From positions 1 through 64,000 of the forward strand of contig JAACFM010000016.1 of the NCBI GenBank assembly GCA_009937445.1: a stretch of DNA of 64,000 bases. The letters are read 5' to 3'. Below are positions 39,832 to 48,971 of the stretch, piece by piece. Under the pieces are notes generated by a model. The model was not told where the DNA came from and searched no databases. It saw nothing but the letters and a program-made list of their open reading frames with translations. Origin of the DNA: Gammaproteobacteria bacterium (GTDB taxonomy: Bacteria; Pseudomonadota; Gammaproteobacteria; Steroidobacterales; Woeseiaceae). The translations under genes were made by a program, and so were the position numbers. Each line of letters begins with the position of its first letter. Positions within the stretch are counted from its first letter, which is position 1.

Positions 39832-40227
39832 ATGAACGAAACCAGGCTAAGACGTATGCGTGACCAATCTTCGGGCAAAGCGACCCTGATTAACGAGGGC
39901 TGCAAAATCAGTGGCGAAATCACCGGAGACGGCGACTTTATAATCAACGGAGAGGTTGTCGGTGACTGCGAGGTGAGCGGCACTGTGTCACTGGCTGGAA
40001 ACGGTTATTGGCAGGGCTCTATTAAAGCCGACAATGTCGTAGTAGCGGGCCATATCGAGGGCGATATCACGGCCAATGGCAAGGTTGAAATCACCAACAC
40101 GGCAAGAATCGCCGGAACGGTCACCGCTGAGGCAATTGCCGTCGCCGAGGGAGCCGTGGTAGAGGGCGTTATGCGGACAACAGGGAACTCGGAACCGCTT
40201 GAATTCACTGAGAAACGCGACAGCTAA
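39832..40227 (+). CDS. Bactofilin (polymer-forming cytoskeletal protein)
   Basis: LINEGCKISGEITGDGDFIINGEVVGDCEVSGTVSLAGNGYWQGSIKADNVVVAGHIEGDITANGKVEI. Confidence 0.93.
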   Translation: MNETRLRRMRDQSSGKATLINEGCKISGEITGDGDFIINGEVVGDCEVSGTVSLAGNGYWQGSIKADNVVVAGHIEGDITANGKVEITNTARIAGTVTAEAIAVAEGAVVEGVMRTTGNSEPLEFTEKRDS

Positions 40228-40327
40228 ATCCTTATTTGATCCAATGCGGATACTTGCTGATTCAGTGCTGCGGCTAGTGTTACACTAGGCATTGGATTTT
40301 TGGCCGAATCCGAATAATAATAATGAA

Positions 40328-42778
40328 ATGATCGGCAACAGATCGCCTCGTATACTTTTGCTCGCAGCCGTAATCGGCATCGCCATCTTTGGCCTGATGC
40401 TTGCCGTCTTCTATGGTCAGTATCAATGGTTGGCAGACCGGATCGTTGAGTCGAGTTCTACTGAATTCACCCAATTGGTAGAAGCCAACTTTGAGCAACG
40501 GGCGCGGGCCGAGCTGCAACTTGCATCGAACAAGGTACAAGATGCTGTGGGCAGCGGGCAGACAGGAGACGTATCTCTTGCGCTAAACGTTATCTTCACC
40601 GACAGCCAGAATCTGGCTGGCATACGGTTCGTTGACTTGTCCGGTCAGACATTCGAATCAGGTGGCTTCTTCGAGTATGCCGATTTCGGCAAGTCCGTAT
40701 GGCTCGAGAGGCAACTGCTTGTATCGCAGAAAGTCTTTGTCAATGACATCGAAGTTGGCGTTCTTCACGGAGCTTTCGACCTCTCTGAGATGCGCACCGA
40801 TGCAGCGCGATTCGCAGATAAAATCACCAGCTCCGAAATCGCAAGCAGGCAAGTCAGCTACCTGTGGGCAGGTGCCGGCACACTGGCAGCAGCATTGCTT
40901 CTTGGTGGGGGCGTATGGTGGTTGGCTCACGGCCAGATAAAGCGAATACGGCAGCTCAAAAGTCAAGTCGAAAAACTCAGGGATTCCGACTTCAGCGAAC
41001 CGCTGTATGCGCCCCAACACGGTGAACTTGGCGAACTGGCCGCCGTGTTCAACGACATGCGCGAACGTTTGCGAAATACCATGCATTCACGAGATTACGT
41101 TGACAGCATTCTCTCCGGAATGAATGAAGCAATCATCGTTACAACTGACGATGGAAAAATCGCACGAATCAACACCGCGACATCTTACTTGCTTGGCTTC
41201 GACGAAGACGAACTGATCGACACCAACATTGACCGCATAGTGAATACGGACAAAAGTCGATCACTAGCAGAAAGCGCGCCGTCACGCCTACCGAGGGAAG
41301 CAATATGGGAAAGCAAATTTGGCGAATCAATTCCAGTATCGTATACATGCTCTATTGTTGAAGACGAAAAAGGTGGCCCGTCGAGCCGCATTTATGCCGC
41401 ACAGAACATAACGGAACGACAAAGAGCGGAAAAGCGTATCCGTTATCTCGCGCGCATCGACCCCCTGACCAAAATCCCCAATCGGATGCAACTGCAGCAC
41501 TTATTGCAAAGAGCAATAGCGAGGGCCAGACGCTCTGGCAGGTCCTTGTGTGTATTCTATATCGACGTCGATCATTTCAAGGAAATCAATGACACGTTTG
41601 GTCATTTGGCCGGAGATACAGCACTTGAGACTGTAGCTGAACGTCTGCAATCTGCGATACCTGGTCAATCGATAATTGGCCGTCTTTCTGGCGACGAATT
41701 CGCTGTCGTTATTGATGGTTACAGTCCGGATGAAAGCGGCATTGTGGCAACAAGCGAGTTAGCGCAGAAACTGCTGAATCGACTTGCCGACCCATTCTTT
41801 GTGCAAGGGCACGAAGTCTTTATGACAGCCAGTATGGGCATTGCTTACTTCCCGAAAGACGCTCCCAATGTTATCGACCTGATTCGCAACGCTGACGCGG
41901 CGCTGTATCACGCGAAGAAATCCGGCGGCAATGTGCTTTCTTTCTATGCGCCAAAAATGAATGAGGCCTCGGTTGAGCGGCTCATAACGAAAAGCAAACT
42001 AAAGCGCGCCTTCGAACGAGACGAACTCCTGGTTCACTATCAACCCAAATTCAATTTGCAAACCGGAGAGGTTTTCGGCGCCGAAGCGCTCGTTCGCTGG
42101 GAACTTCCAGAAAGAGGGTTAATCCTGCCTTCGGATTTCATTCCCATCGCGGAAGATTCGAATCTCATTATCGAGATTGGCGAGTGGGTATTGGACAAGG
42201 TATGCGAGGACTTTCGTTTATGGCAACGATCGGTTTCGTCAGCGGGCCGAGTCTCTGTCAATCTTTCGCTCAAACAACTTCGGCAGCTCAATTTCGTCAA
42301 CCGCATTAGTGCAATTATGCGAGGCCATGAAATATCACCTACCTCGCTCGAACTGGAAATTACAGAAACAACCTTGATGGAAAACCCGGATCGAACCATT
42401 AAAATGCTGGATCAACTGTACGGGCTGGGCTTGCATCTTGCGATTGACGATTTCGGGACCGGCTATTCTTCGCTAAGTGCCCTGCAGCAGTTCCCTATCA
42501 GCACTTTGAAAATTGACAGGTCCTTTGTCAGGAACATCGTAAACAACGCCGACGACGCAACGATCGTTGATACGATAATTCAGATGGGGCGCAATATGAA
42601 CATGGACGTAGTTGCGGAGGGCGTAGAAAATGAGGAGCAACTGACGTTCCTGCAGAAGCTGGGGTGTACGTACGTGCAAGGCCATTTGTTCGGCGATGCC
42701 ATGAGCTCGGATAACTACCTGGAGTTACTGATGGCGCAATCGGATGGAACGGATACGTTCCGAGCCTTATTCGCTTGA
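40328..42778 (+). CDS. PAS-GGDEF-EAL cyclic-di-GMP signalling protein with periplasmic sensor domain
   Basis: Two TM segments, HAMP-like segment, PAS, GGDEF site as LSGDEF, EAL site as EALVRWELPERG. Confidence 0.93.
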   Translation: MIGNRSPRILLLAAVIGIAIFGLMLAVFYGQYQWLADRIVESSSTEFTQLVEANFEQRARAELQLASNKVQDAVGSGQTGDVSLALNVIFTDSQNLAGIRFVDLSGQTFESGGFFEYADFGKSVWLERQLLVSQKVFVNDIEVGVLHGAFDLSEMRTDAARFADKITSSEIASRQVSYLWAGAGTLAAALLLGGGVWWLAHGQIKRIRQLKSQVEKLRDSDFSEPLYAPQHGELGELAAVFNDMRERLRNTMHSRDYVDSILSGMNEAIIVTTDDGKIARINTATSYLLGFDEDELIDTNIDRIVNTDKSRSLAESAPSRLPREAIWESKFGESIPVSYTCSIVEDEKGGPSSRIYAAQNITERQRAEKRIRYLARIDPLTKIPNRMQLQHLLQRAIARARRSGRSLCVFYIDVDHFKEINDTFGHLAGDTALETVAERLQSAIPGQSIIGRLSGDEFAVVIDGYSPDESGIVATSELAQKLLNRLADPFFVQGHEVFMTASMGIAYFPKDAPNVIDLIRNADAALYHAKKSGGNVLSFYAPKMNEASVERLITKSKLKRAFERDELLVHYQPKFNLQTGEVFGAEALVRWELPERGLILPSDFIPIAEDSNLIIEIGEWVLDKVCEDFRLWQRSVSSAGRVSVNLSLKQLRQLNFVNRISAIMRGHEISPTSLELEITETTLMENPDRTIKMLDQLYGLGLHLAIDDFGTGYSSLSALQQFPISTLKIDRSFVRNIVNNADDATIVDTIIQMGRNMNMDVVAEGVENEEQLTFLQKLGCTYVQGHLFGDAMSSDNYLELLMAQSDGTDTFRALFA

Positions 42779-42867
42779 CTTCACTCCTGCCCGACAACGT
42801 GGTTAAATCACCTGCGCACCCTTAACCAGTTGCAGCCTTGCTGCAACACCCAACTGAAGTTGATGCA

Positions 42868-43236
42868 ATGACTAAAATGACAAAAGTACTGATTTCCCTC
42901 GCACTTGTTTTCGTGGCCCCGCTTGCTCTGGCCTGTGACTATCCTGCTCCGCCCAAAGGTCTTCCGGATGGGGCAACCGCGAGCAAAGAAGAGATGCTCG
43001 CTGGCGTTAAGCTCATCTCAACGTACCAGGCAGATATGGCTGAGTATCTTGCCTGTATTGAAGCTGACGAGATCTTGTCAGATCAAGCGATCGCCAATGA
43101 CGATGAAGATGAAGATGCCAAGAAACAGAGTAAAGCTTTGTTCGACAAGAAATATAATGCTGCGGTTGAAGAGCAAACCAAGACGGTCGAACAGTTTAAT
43201 GTTGAGATTCGGGCCTACAAAGCAAAGGCACAATAA
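42868..43236 (+). CDS. Hypothetical exported protein
   Basis: Signal peptide MTKMTKVLISLALVFVAPLALA; acidic helical mature region. Confidence 0.7.
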   Translation: MTKMTKVLISLALVFVAPLALACDYPAPPKGLPDGATASKEEMLAGVKLISTYQADMAEYLACIEADEILSDQAIANDDEDEDAKKQSKALFDKKYNAAVEEQTKTVEQFNVEIRAYKAKAQ

Positions 43237-43266
43237 ACTTTAAAAACACATAGCAGTCAAAACAGG

Positions 43267-43297
43267 AAAACGCTCGTCAACAGACGGGCGTTTTTTT
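43267..43297 (+). terminator. Intrinsic terminator
   Basis: ACGCTCGTC-aaca-GACGGGCGT plus T7; one G-T pair. Confidence 0.8.
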
Positions 43298-43307
43298 ATT
43301 CTGTGTA

Positions 43308-43526
43308 TTACAAGTTATCGATCTCGCGGCCGAGGTCATGCTTGCTTTCGGTAACGATCCTCTCGAGGACTCGAATGCGTTCTTCCAGCAGTTCGATCTT
43401 CTTCAATGATTCCTCTAGTTCCGGGTCGTGCTGGTTTTTTTCGTGTTTCATTTTCAAATACTTTTGAAAGCAGTCCGCTGTGAAGACAACGGCAACGATA
43501 CATACGACATAAAACATGGTGTTCAT
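43308..43526 (-). CDS. PspB-like envelope-stress membrane protein
   Basis: 72 aa; single N-terminal TM plus coiled coil (LLEERIRVLERIVTESKHDL), last gene of the psp cluster. Confidence 0.65.
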   Translation of the reverse strand: MNTMFYVVCIVAVVFTADCFQKYLKMKHEKNQHDPELEESLKKIELLEERIRVLERIVTESKHDLGREIDNL

Positions 43527-43557
43527 AGACGCATCCCTTTACTACTGTTTTTATGTG

Positions 43558-43998
43558 TCACAGACGACTCAGCTCCTGCTCAAGCTGAAATCGACGAGAC
43601 GTAACGAGTTTTTCGAGTCGCCTCAGGCGCTCATCAAGGATTCGACAACGACGCTCGATATCAGCCGCTGCCGAGTGTCTTGCTGATTCCGCAAACTCCT
43701 GATCCTTTCGTGATTTACGAGTCTTCCGAGACTTGCGGGACCTGCGACTTCGCCAGGATACCTCTTCGATCTCAACGGTATTATTCAGTCCTGAGGCCGA
43801 GGGGATCAAAAACACAGCAGCTAGATACCCAATCACCGCTATCGGCATCGCCATCAGGAAGGCAATGAACGCCAGAATACGCGTGACCTTGAGATTAAAT
43901 CCCAAATAACCAGCAAGTCCTGCGCACACACCACCCAACACAGCGCGGTCTGCATCTCTATACAATCGCCTGTCCGAACTGGCATTAACCGTGATCAT
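43558..43998 (-). CDS. PspC domain protein with basic linker and C-terminal coiled coil
   Basis: LYRDADRAVLGGVCAGLAGYLGFNLKVTRILAFIAFLM; then RSRRSRKSRKTRKSRKDQ. Confidence 0.88.
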   Translation of the reverse strand: MITVNASSDRRLYRDADRAVLGGVCAGLAGYLGFNLKVTRILAFIAFLMAMPIAVIGYLAAVFLIPSASGLNNTVEIEEVSWRSRRSRKSRKTRKSRKDQEFAESARHSAAADIERRCRILDERLRRLEKLVTSRRFQLEQELSRL

Positions 43999-44303
43999 AA
44001 ATGCCTCCACTTATCGCGCTTATAGCGATACCAAAACTCATTCTCGCTATTGCTTCCTGAGTAGACCAATGGTTTTTCTCTTATGAGCAAGGTTGCCCCA
44101 AGATACAACGCAGCAGTCAACCAGAAGAACAACAACAAGGAAATTATTGCGATTACTCTGACCGTAGCAACGCGAAAATTGAAGCGCTCGGCAACGCCCG
44201 CACACACGCCGAATACCCATCCGTGTTCACGGTCACGATAAAAGCCTCGCAAAGGTCCGTAGTCAATATTCCAGGTGTCTCGACTCATCCATTCGTCCTC
44301 CAC
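43995..44303 (-). CDS. Second PspC domain protein
   Basis: FYRDREHGWVFGVCAGVAERFNFRVATVRVIAIISLLLFFWLTAALYLGATLLI. Confidence 0.85.
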   Translation of the reverse strand: MEDEWMSRDTWNIDYGPLRGFYRDREHGWVFGVCAGVAERFNFRVATVRVIAIISLLLFFWLTAALYLGATLLIREKPLVYSGSNSENEFWYRYKRDKWRHL

Positions 44304-44310
44304 TTACCGA

Positions 44311-44997
44311 TTACTCTGCCTCTGCCGAGGTCGCCTTTTCTGCTGCAACGCGCTGCTTCAGTGCATCCAACTCGGCCTTGATCGATTCTTCTGCCTCCAG
44401 ACTTGCGAATTCGTGGTTCAGGTCCTTCGGTAATCCGAGGTCATAAGCCTCCACTCGACCTTCAACATCGTCAATTCGCCGAGTGTATTGCTCAAAACGC
44501 ACCATGGCATCGTCAATTTTGTAATCATGAATCTTCTTTCTTGCGGCGAGACGACTGTTAGCCGTCTTGTGTCGCGCCAAAAGCGCCTTTTGTCTCGTCT
44601 TAGCGTCTTCGAGTTTGCTCTCCAGGCGTGCGATGTCGTCGTTTAATTTAGTCAGACCTTCGTCGACCGATAGATAATCCTGTTTCAATGCATCGACTGC
44701 AGTTGCGGCTCGGGATTTCTCAACCAGGGCCGCTTTGGCCAGGTCCTCACGTCCCTTGCGCAACGCCAACTCGGCTTTTGCGTCCCAGTCATTCAAGTCG
44801 CGATCCAATGCCCCTATTCGTCGATTCAGGTCCTTCTTGTCCGCTATCGAGCGGGCGGCGGCGGATCGAACTTCGACCAGCGTGTCTTCCATTTCCTGAA
44901 TCATCAGACGAACGATTTTTTCCGGATCCTCTGCTTTGTCCAATATAGCGTTGATATTGGAGTTCACGATGTCACTGAATCTCGTGAATATGCCCAT
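44311..44997 (-). CDS. pspA: Phage shock protein A
   Basis: MGIFTRFSDIVNSNINAILDKAEDPEKIVRLMIQEMEDTLVEVRSAAARSIADKK. Confidence 0.97.
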   Translation of the reverse strand: MGIFTRFSDIVNSNINAILDKAEDPEKIVRLMIQEMEDTLVEVRSAAARSIADKKDLNRRIGALDRDLNDWDAKAELALRKGREDLAKAALVEKSRAATAVDALKQDYLSVDEGLTKLNDDIARLESKLEDAKTRQKALLARHKTANSRLAARKKIHDYKIDDAMVRFEQYTRRIDDVEGRVEAYDLGLPKDLNHEFASLEAEESIKAELDALKQRVAAEKATSAEAE

Positions 44998-45037
44998 GGA
45001 ATTATCCTCTCGTGTGGTTGATGCCTACCTGTACTAT

Positions 45038-45056
45038 TTGCATCTATCGTGCCAAG
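45038..45056 (-). promoter_or_regulatory. Sigma-54 promoter of the psp operon
   Basis: Minus strand TTGGCACGATAGATGCA: GG and GC separated by exactly 10 nt (-24/-12), between divergent pspA and pspF. Confidence 0.88.
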
Positions 45057-45187
45057 TGGACCGAAACCACATAAGTCTATGTTTTAAATAATTTTTTTAG
45101 ACCTTAGTGGAAGGAATAGAGGAATTCGTGATTAGCTATTTTTACTAACTATTAGCGTTTTACGTTACTTTTTGGCTAAATAGACCA

Positions 45188-46198
45188 ATGCCTACCCCTA
45201 CGCAATCGCAACAAATCATCGGCGAAGCCCCGGTCTTCCTCGAAATGCTGGAACATGTCTCGCGGGCAGCGCCGCTTTCCAAGCCCGTTCTGGTCGTTGG
45301 CGAAAGAGGCACCGGCAAGGAGCTCATCGCCTCAAGACTCCATTTTCTTTCCGATCGGTGGGAACAGAATGTTGTCAAGGTGAACTGCGCGGCCCTGACC
45401 GAATCCATTCTAGAGTCCGAACTGTTTGGCCATGAGGCCGGGGCGTTTACGGGAGCGGCCAAAACCCACATCGGTCATTTTGAGAGAGCAGATGGCGGCA
45501 CTCTGATTCTGGATGAGGTGGCAACGATTTCCCTGCGCATGCAGGAAAAAATATTGCGGACGATTGAGTACGGAGAGGTTCAGCGAGTTGGCGGCAGTAA
45601 GACACTGACAGTGGACGTGCGCATCGTCGGCTCAACGAATGCTGATTTGCAGCGTCTGGCGGCCGACGGGAGTTTTCGTAAAGACCTGCTTGATCGGCTC
45701 GCTTTCGACGTCGTCACAGTCCCCCCTCTACGGGAGCGCGTAGAGGACATCATGCCACTGGCGCACGCTTTTGCCATCAACATGGCGAGTGAGCTGAAGT
45801 GGAGTTACTTCCCTGGCTTCAGCCCGCGAATCTCTTCGGCACTGCTGCGAAACAGATGGCCGGGTAACGTGCGGGAGCTCAAAAATTCGATTGAACGCTC
45901 CGTGTACCGATCCGCGGATCAGGATAAGCCGATTACGAAGCTGGCGCTCGACCCGTTCGACACGCCCTTCAGGGTCGACGAGTCAGCATCCGCAAAAAGC
46001 AAGCCTGTGATGCCGCGGCGTGCACCTTTACTGCCAGCTGATCTCAAACAGCGCCTGGTCGATACGGAAGTAAACTTGCTGAATGCTGCGCTGGAGAAGG
46101 CGCGATTCAATCAGCGGCTGGCGGCGGATCTGTTGGGGCTGAGCTACCACCAGTTTCGCGGCAAGCTGCGAAAATTTAGTATTCGCAGCAAACCGTGA
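45188..46198 (+). CDS. pspF: PspF, sigma-54-dependent activator of the psp operon
   Basis: VVGERGTGKELIASRLHFLSDRWEQNVVKVNCAALTESILESELFGHEAGAFTGA; GNVRELKNSIERSVYRS; C-terminal HTH; no receiver domain. Confidence 0.96.
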   Translation: MPTPTQSQQIIGEAPVFLEMLEHVSRAAPLSKPVLVVGERGTGKELIASRLHFLSDRWEQNVVKVNCAALTESILESELFGHEAGAFTGAAKTHIGHFERADGGTLILDEVATISLRMQEKILRTIEYGEVQRVGGSKTLTVDVRIVGSTNADLQRLAADGSFRKDLLDRLAFDVVTVPPLRERVEDIMPLAHAFAINMASELKWSYFPGFSPRISSALLRNRWPGNVRELKNSIERSVYRSADQDKPITKLALDPFDTPFRVDESASAKSKPVMPRRAPLLPADLKQRLVDTEVNLLNAALEKARFNQRLAADLLGLSYHQFRGKLRKFSIRSKP

Positions 46199-46218
46199 AG
46201 CTGGCCGCCTAAAGTTGA

Positions 46219-47136
46219 TTAGCTCTCGTCGCGGAAACGCCGCACGTAAACCGCTCCGGTCGAGAGCAGTCCGCAGACGAGAACACCCGCCCACATAGCC
46301 GGGCTTGTCAGGAACTGCACAACATCCAGATGAACCAGCAAACTGGTCGCGTCGTCCGCTATTCGCCATCGGTCCTCATCGAAGAACCTTTCGATATCCC
46401 CAATTCGAAACAGCGGCAATCCATCTCCGCGAGCGAGTACGTTATCTGCGAACACATGAGACCTGAAAATAATCCCCTCGAGCAAGCCGATCAGAATCAG
46501 TGGCATAAATGCCATCAGCAACGGTGACCGCTTGGTATAGGCGGATACCAGCAAGAACCAGCCCACAAATGGAGACATCCAGATTCCGGACGCGATCACA
46601 ACGATAAACGCGGCGAGCCAGTTATCCAGCAGTGAAATAGAACCCCAGATCAGCATGCCGCCATCACCACCTTTCATCGACACCCAAATACTCACCACAA
46701 TAAGGTTAACCAGATGCGTCACGATTATTCCAAGAACCATAACAACCGGAATAACGACTATGGCTGTGAGCAGTTTTGATACCACTGTTTCAGCGTCGGT
46801 AACCGGTAGCGAGCGCCAGAACAAGATGCTCTTGTCCTTGCGTTCCGCATACAGAGAATCCAGACAATAAAATATGGTTAGAATCGCTATAGCAACAATG
46901 AATATCCACGATGTGCCCAGGAAGAATACCGTTAGCGCTGCTTTGCGCTCCGGGTCCCCAGCCAAATTTTGCGCACCGAAAATCGCAATATCGAGTTCTG
47001 CCGTAAAACCTGACGCAAACATCAGTCCTGCCAGAACGCCCAAGGTTACTATGGTGGCAATGGCCAGAGGGGTCACATAGATAGAGCGGTGTTCCCAGAT
47101 TTCGCGTTTCACGAGTGCTAATTGGTGGGTGATCAT
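46219..47136 (-). CDS. ABC transporter permease (ABC-2 type)
   Basis: ~6 TM segments; overlaps the ATPase gene by 4 bp. Confidence 0.85.
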   Translation of the reverse strand: MITHQLALVKREIWEHRSIYVTPLAIATIVTLGVLAGLMFASGFTAELDIAIFGAQNLAGDPERKAALTVFFLGTSWIFIVAIAILTIFYCLDSLYAERKDKSILFWRSLPVTDAETVVSKLLTAIVVIPVVMVLGIIVTHLVNLIVVSIWVSMKGGDGGMLIWGSISLLDNWLAAFIVVIASGIWMSPFVGWFLLVSAYTKRSPLLMAFMPLILIGLLEGIIFRSHVFADNVLARGDGLPLFRIGDIERFFDEDRWRIADDATSLLVHLDVVQFLTSPAMWAGVLVCGLLSTGAVYVRRFRDES

Positions 47137-47990
47137 GATCGCGCTCCTTTGACCTTGGCCACGAAGAGGTCGGCTACCGACGGCGTCCTTAGATCGCCAA
47201 GCCCCTCCAGATGCTCACGGCTCACGCCTTCGAACAACATCACGGACTTGCCGAACATCTGCCCCTCAGCGATGGGTCCGAGCCCTCTTGCGCTATCGGC
47301 ATCGCCTGCGGATACCGCCACTTCGGTGTAGGTGTCGGCCAGCGTCTCCATCGGCGAATCGAGCAATATCCTGCCATCGTTGATGAACATGATATCTGTC
47401 AACAGGTTCTCGACTTCTTCCACCTGGTGGGTTGTCACCAATATGGTCCGCTCCTCGTCGAAATAATCGTTTAGGAGATTCGCATAGAATTCTTTGCGAA
47501 ATATAATATCCAGACCCAGAGTCGGCTCATCAAGCACCAGTAATTTCGCATCAATCGACATGATGATTGACAGGTGTAACTGGGTGACCATGCCCTTTGA
47601 TAATTCTTTGACTTTGGAGTTGGCCATGATTTTGGTTTGTTGCAACAACTCTTCTGCTCGTTTGCGAGAAAAGTTGGGATGAATGGCTTCGACATAGTCA
47701 AGCAACTGAGAGACTCTGATCCAGCGAGGCAAGACAGCAACGTCTGCGATAAAACAGATGTTCTGCATCAATTTCTTGCGTTGCTTGAACGGGTCAAGGC
47801 CCATGACCGACAGCTGACCTTCACAGTCTGTCAGACCAAGAAGAGCCTTTAATAAGGTTGTCTTTCCGGCACCATTCGGGCCAATCAAACCCAGAATCTT
47901 GCCGCGTTCGATGTCAAAACTGACATTATCAACAGCAGTAAACGAACCAAACTTTTTGGTGACTCCCCGAGCACTAACCAGACTAGTCAT
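47133..47990 (-). CDS. ABC transporter ATP-binding protein
   Basis: Walker A GLIGPNGAGKTTLLKALLGL; LLVLDEPTLGLD; H-loop TTHQVEE. Confidence 0.95.
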   Translation of the reverse strand: MTSLVSARGVTKKFGSFTAVDNVSFDIERGKILGLIGPNGAGKTTLLKALLGLTDCEGQLSVMGLDPFKQRKKLMQNICFIADVAVLPRWIRVSQLLDYVEAIHPNFSRKRAEELLQQTKIMANSKVKELSKGMVTQLHLSIIMSIDAKLLVLDEPTLGLDIIFRKEFYANLLNDYFDEERTILVTTHQVEEVENLLTDIMFINDGRILLDSPMETLADTYTEVAVSAGDADSARGLGPIAEGQMFGKSVMLFEGVSREHLEGLGDLRTPSVADLFVAKVKGARS

Positions 47991-48375
47991 TCTCCCCTCC
48001 AGAATGCTTGGATGAATTGGTTGATTCCACTTTTCTTAGCAAATCGTCGGCATCAAGCCCGAGGCGCTCTATGGTCGCAACCACCTGCGGCCATTCTTTT
48101 TCAAGAAACCGGTGGCGCTCGGCTTTCAACAGCTTCGTACGCGCACCTTCATTCACGAACATCCCTCGTCCGCGCTTCTTCTCAACGAGACCCTCGTCAA
48201 CAAGCTCCTGGTAGCCCTTCAGCACTGTCAGCGGATTGAGTCGATACTCTGCAGCGACGTTTCTGACCGACGGCAATGCGTCGCCATCAGTCAGGACCTC
48301 TTCGAGGATCATCGCGACCACTCTGTCTCGCAGCTGCCGATAAATCGGCTGGTCTTCATTCCATTTCGGATCCAT
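47983..48375 (-). CDS. GntR family regulator (YtrA-like subfamily)
   Basis: 130 aa; PIYRQLRDRVVAMILEEVLTDGDALPSVRNVAAEYRLNPLTVLKGYQELVDEGLVEKKRGRGMFV; short C-terminus; translationally linked to the ABC genes. Confidence 0.93.
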   Translation of the reverse strand: MDPKWNEDQPIYRQLRDRVVAMILEEVLTDGDALPSVRNVAAEYRLNPLTVLKGYQELVDEGLVEKKRGRGMFVNEGARTKLLKAERHRFLEKEWPQVVATIERLGLDADDLLRKVESTNSSKHSGGEND

Positions 48376-48422
48376 TACCTTTTGCTTCCCTGTTTAATTC
48401 GGAAGTTACGCGCTGAACGCGT

Positions 48423-48456
48423 AAAAAGGCGCCGATCTGCCAATGCAGACCGGCGC
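48423..48456 (-). terminator. Intrinsic terminator downstream of the 83-aa gene
   Basis: Minus strand GCGCCGGTCTGC-attg-GCAGATCGGCGCC-TTTTT, one G-U pair. Confidence 0.75.
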
Positions 48457-48474
48457 GAAGATTCCGTCGCTACT

Positions 48475-48726
48475 TTACTCGTCTTCGCCACGGAAATGAC
48501 TCAAGTCGGCGGCGACTGCGATGCTGATATTCAGCCCCTGCTCACCAATGTGTCCACGAAGATCGATATTGAGCCGATCTTCCAGAGCCTCGATTGGAGC
48601 AACTGATATCGCCTCTTCAGCCGCTTGGTCGCTAGCGCCTGCCTGCCCTGCCACCAGCGCCACCACCATCAACAGCATGACGGCGAGGCTGATGTAGTTA
48701 TTGAAATGTATGATTGGTTTGCTCAT
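48475..48726 (-). CDS. Small exported/membrane protein (83 aa)
   Basis: Hydrophobic segment YISLAVMLLMVVALVAGQAGA; first gene behind the palindromic promoter. Confidence 0.65.
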   Translation of the reverse strand: MSKPIIHFNNYISLAVMLLMVVALVAGQAGASDQAAEEAISVAPIEALEDRLNIDLRGHIGEQGLNISIAVAADLSHFRGEDE

Positions 48727-48763
48727 TTTCTTTGTCCTGGGCCGTCCCGACCCCTATGTGAAC

Positions 48764-48805
48764 TGGTGTTGTAGTTGACTATAACACTAATAAGATAGAT
48801 TGCAA
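48764..48805 (-). promoter_or_regulatory. Promoter with 26-bp palindromic operator, near-duplicate of the site at 262-287
   Basis: Minus strand TTGCAA (48800-48805), 16-bp spacer, TATAGT (48778-48783), inside TAGTGTTATAGTCAACTACAACACCA. Confidence 0.7.
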
Positions 48806-48971
48806 GTCCTTTGTTCACCCTTTTCTAACCCGCAAGCCACCTCGGCGCCGTTTATCTTAGGTATCGACACAAGGGCGGTTTATGACTTTCTGCAGGAACG
48901 CCATCATTAACAAACCGAATCAGGGGCCCACAAGGCTTTGCACGAAAGGTGAGCTGGCCTATGCTCCTCCC

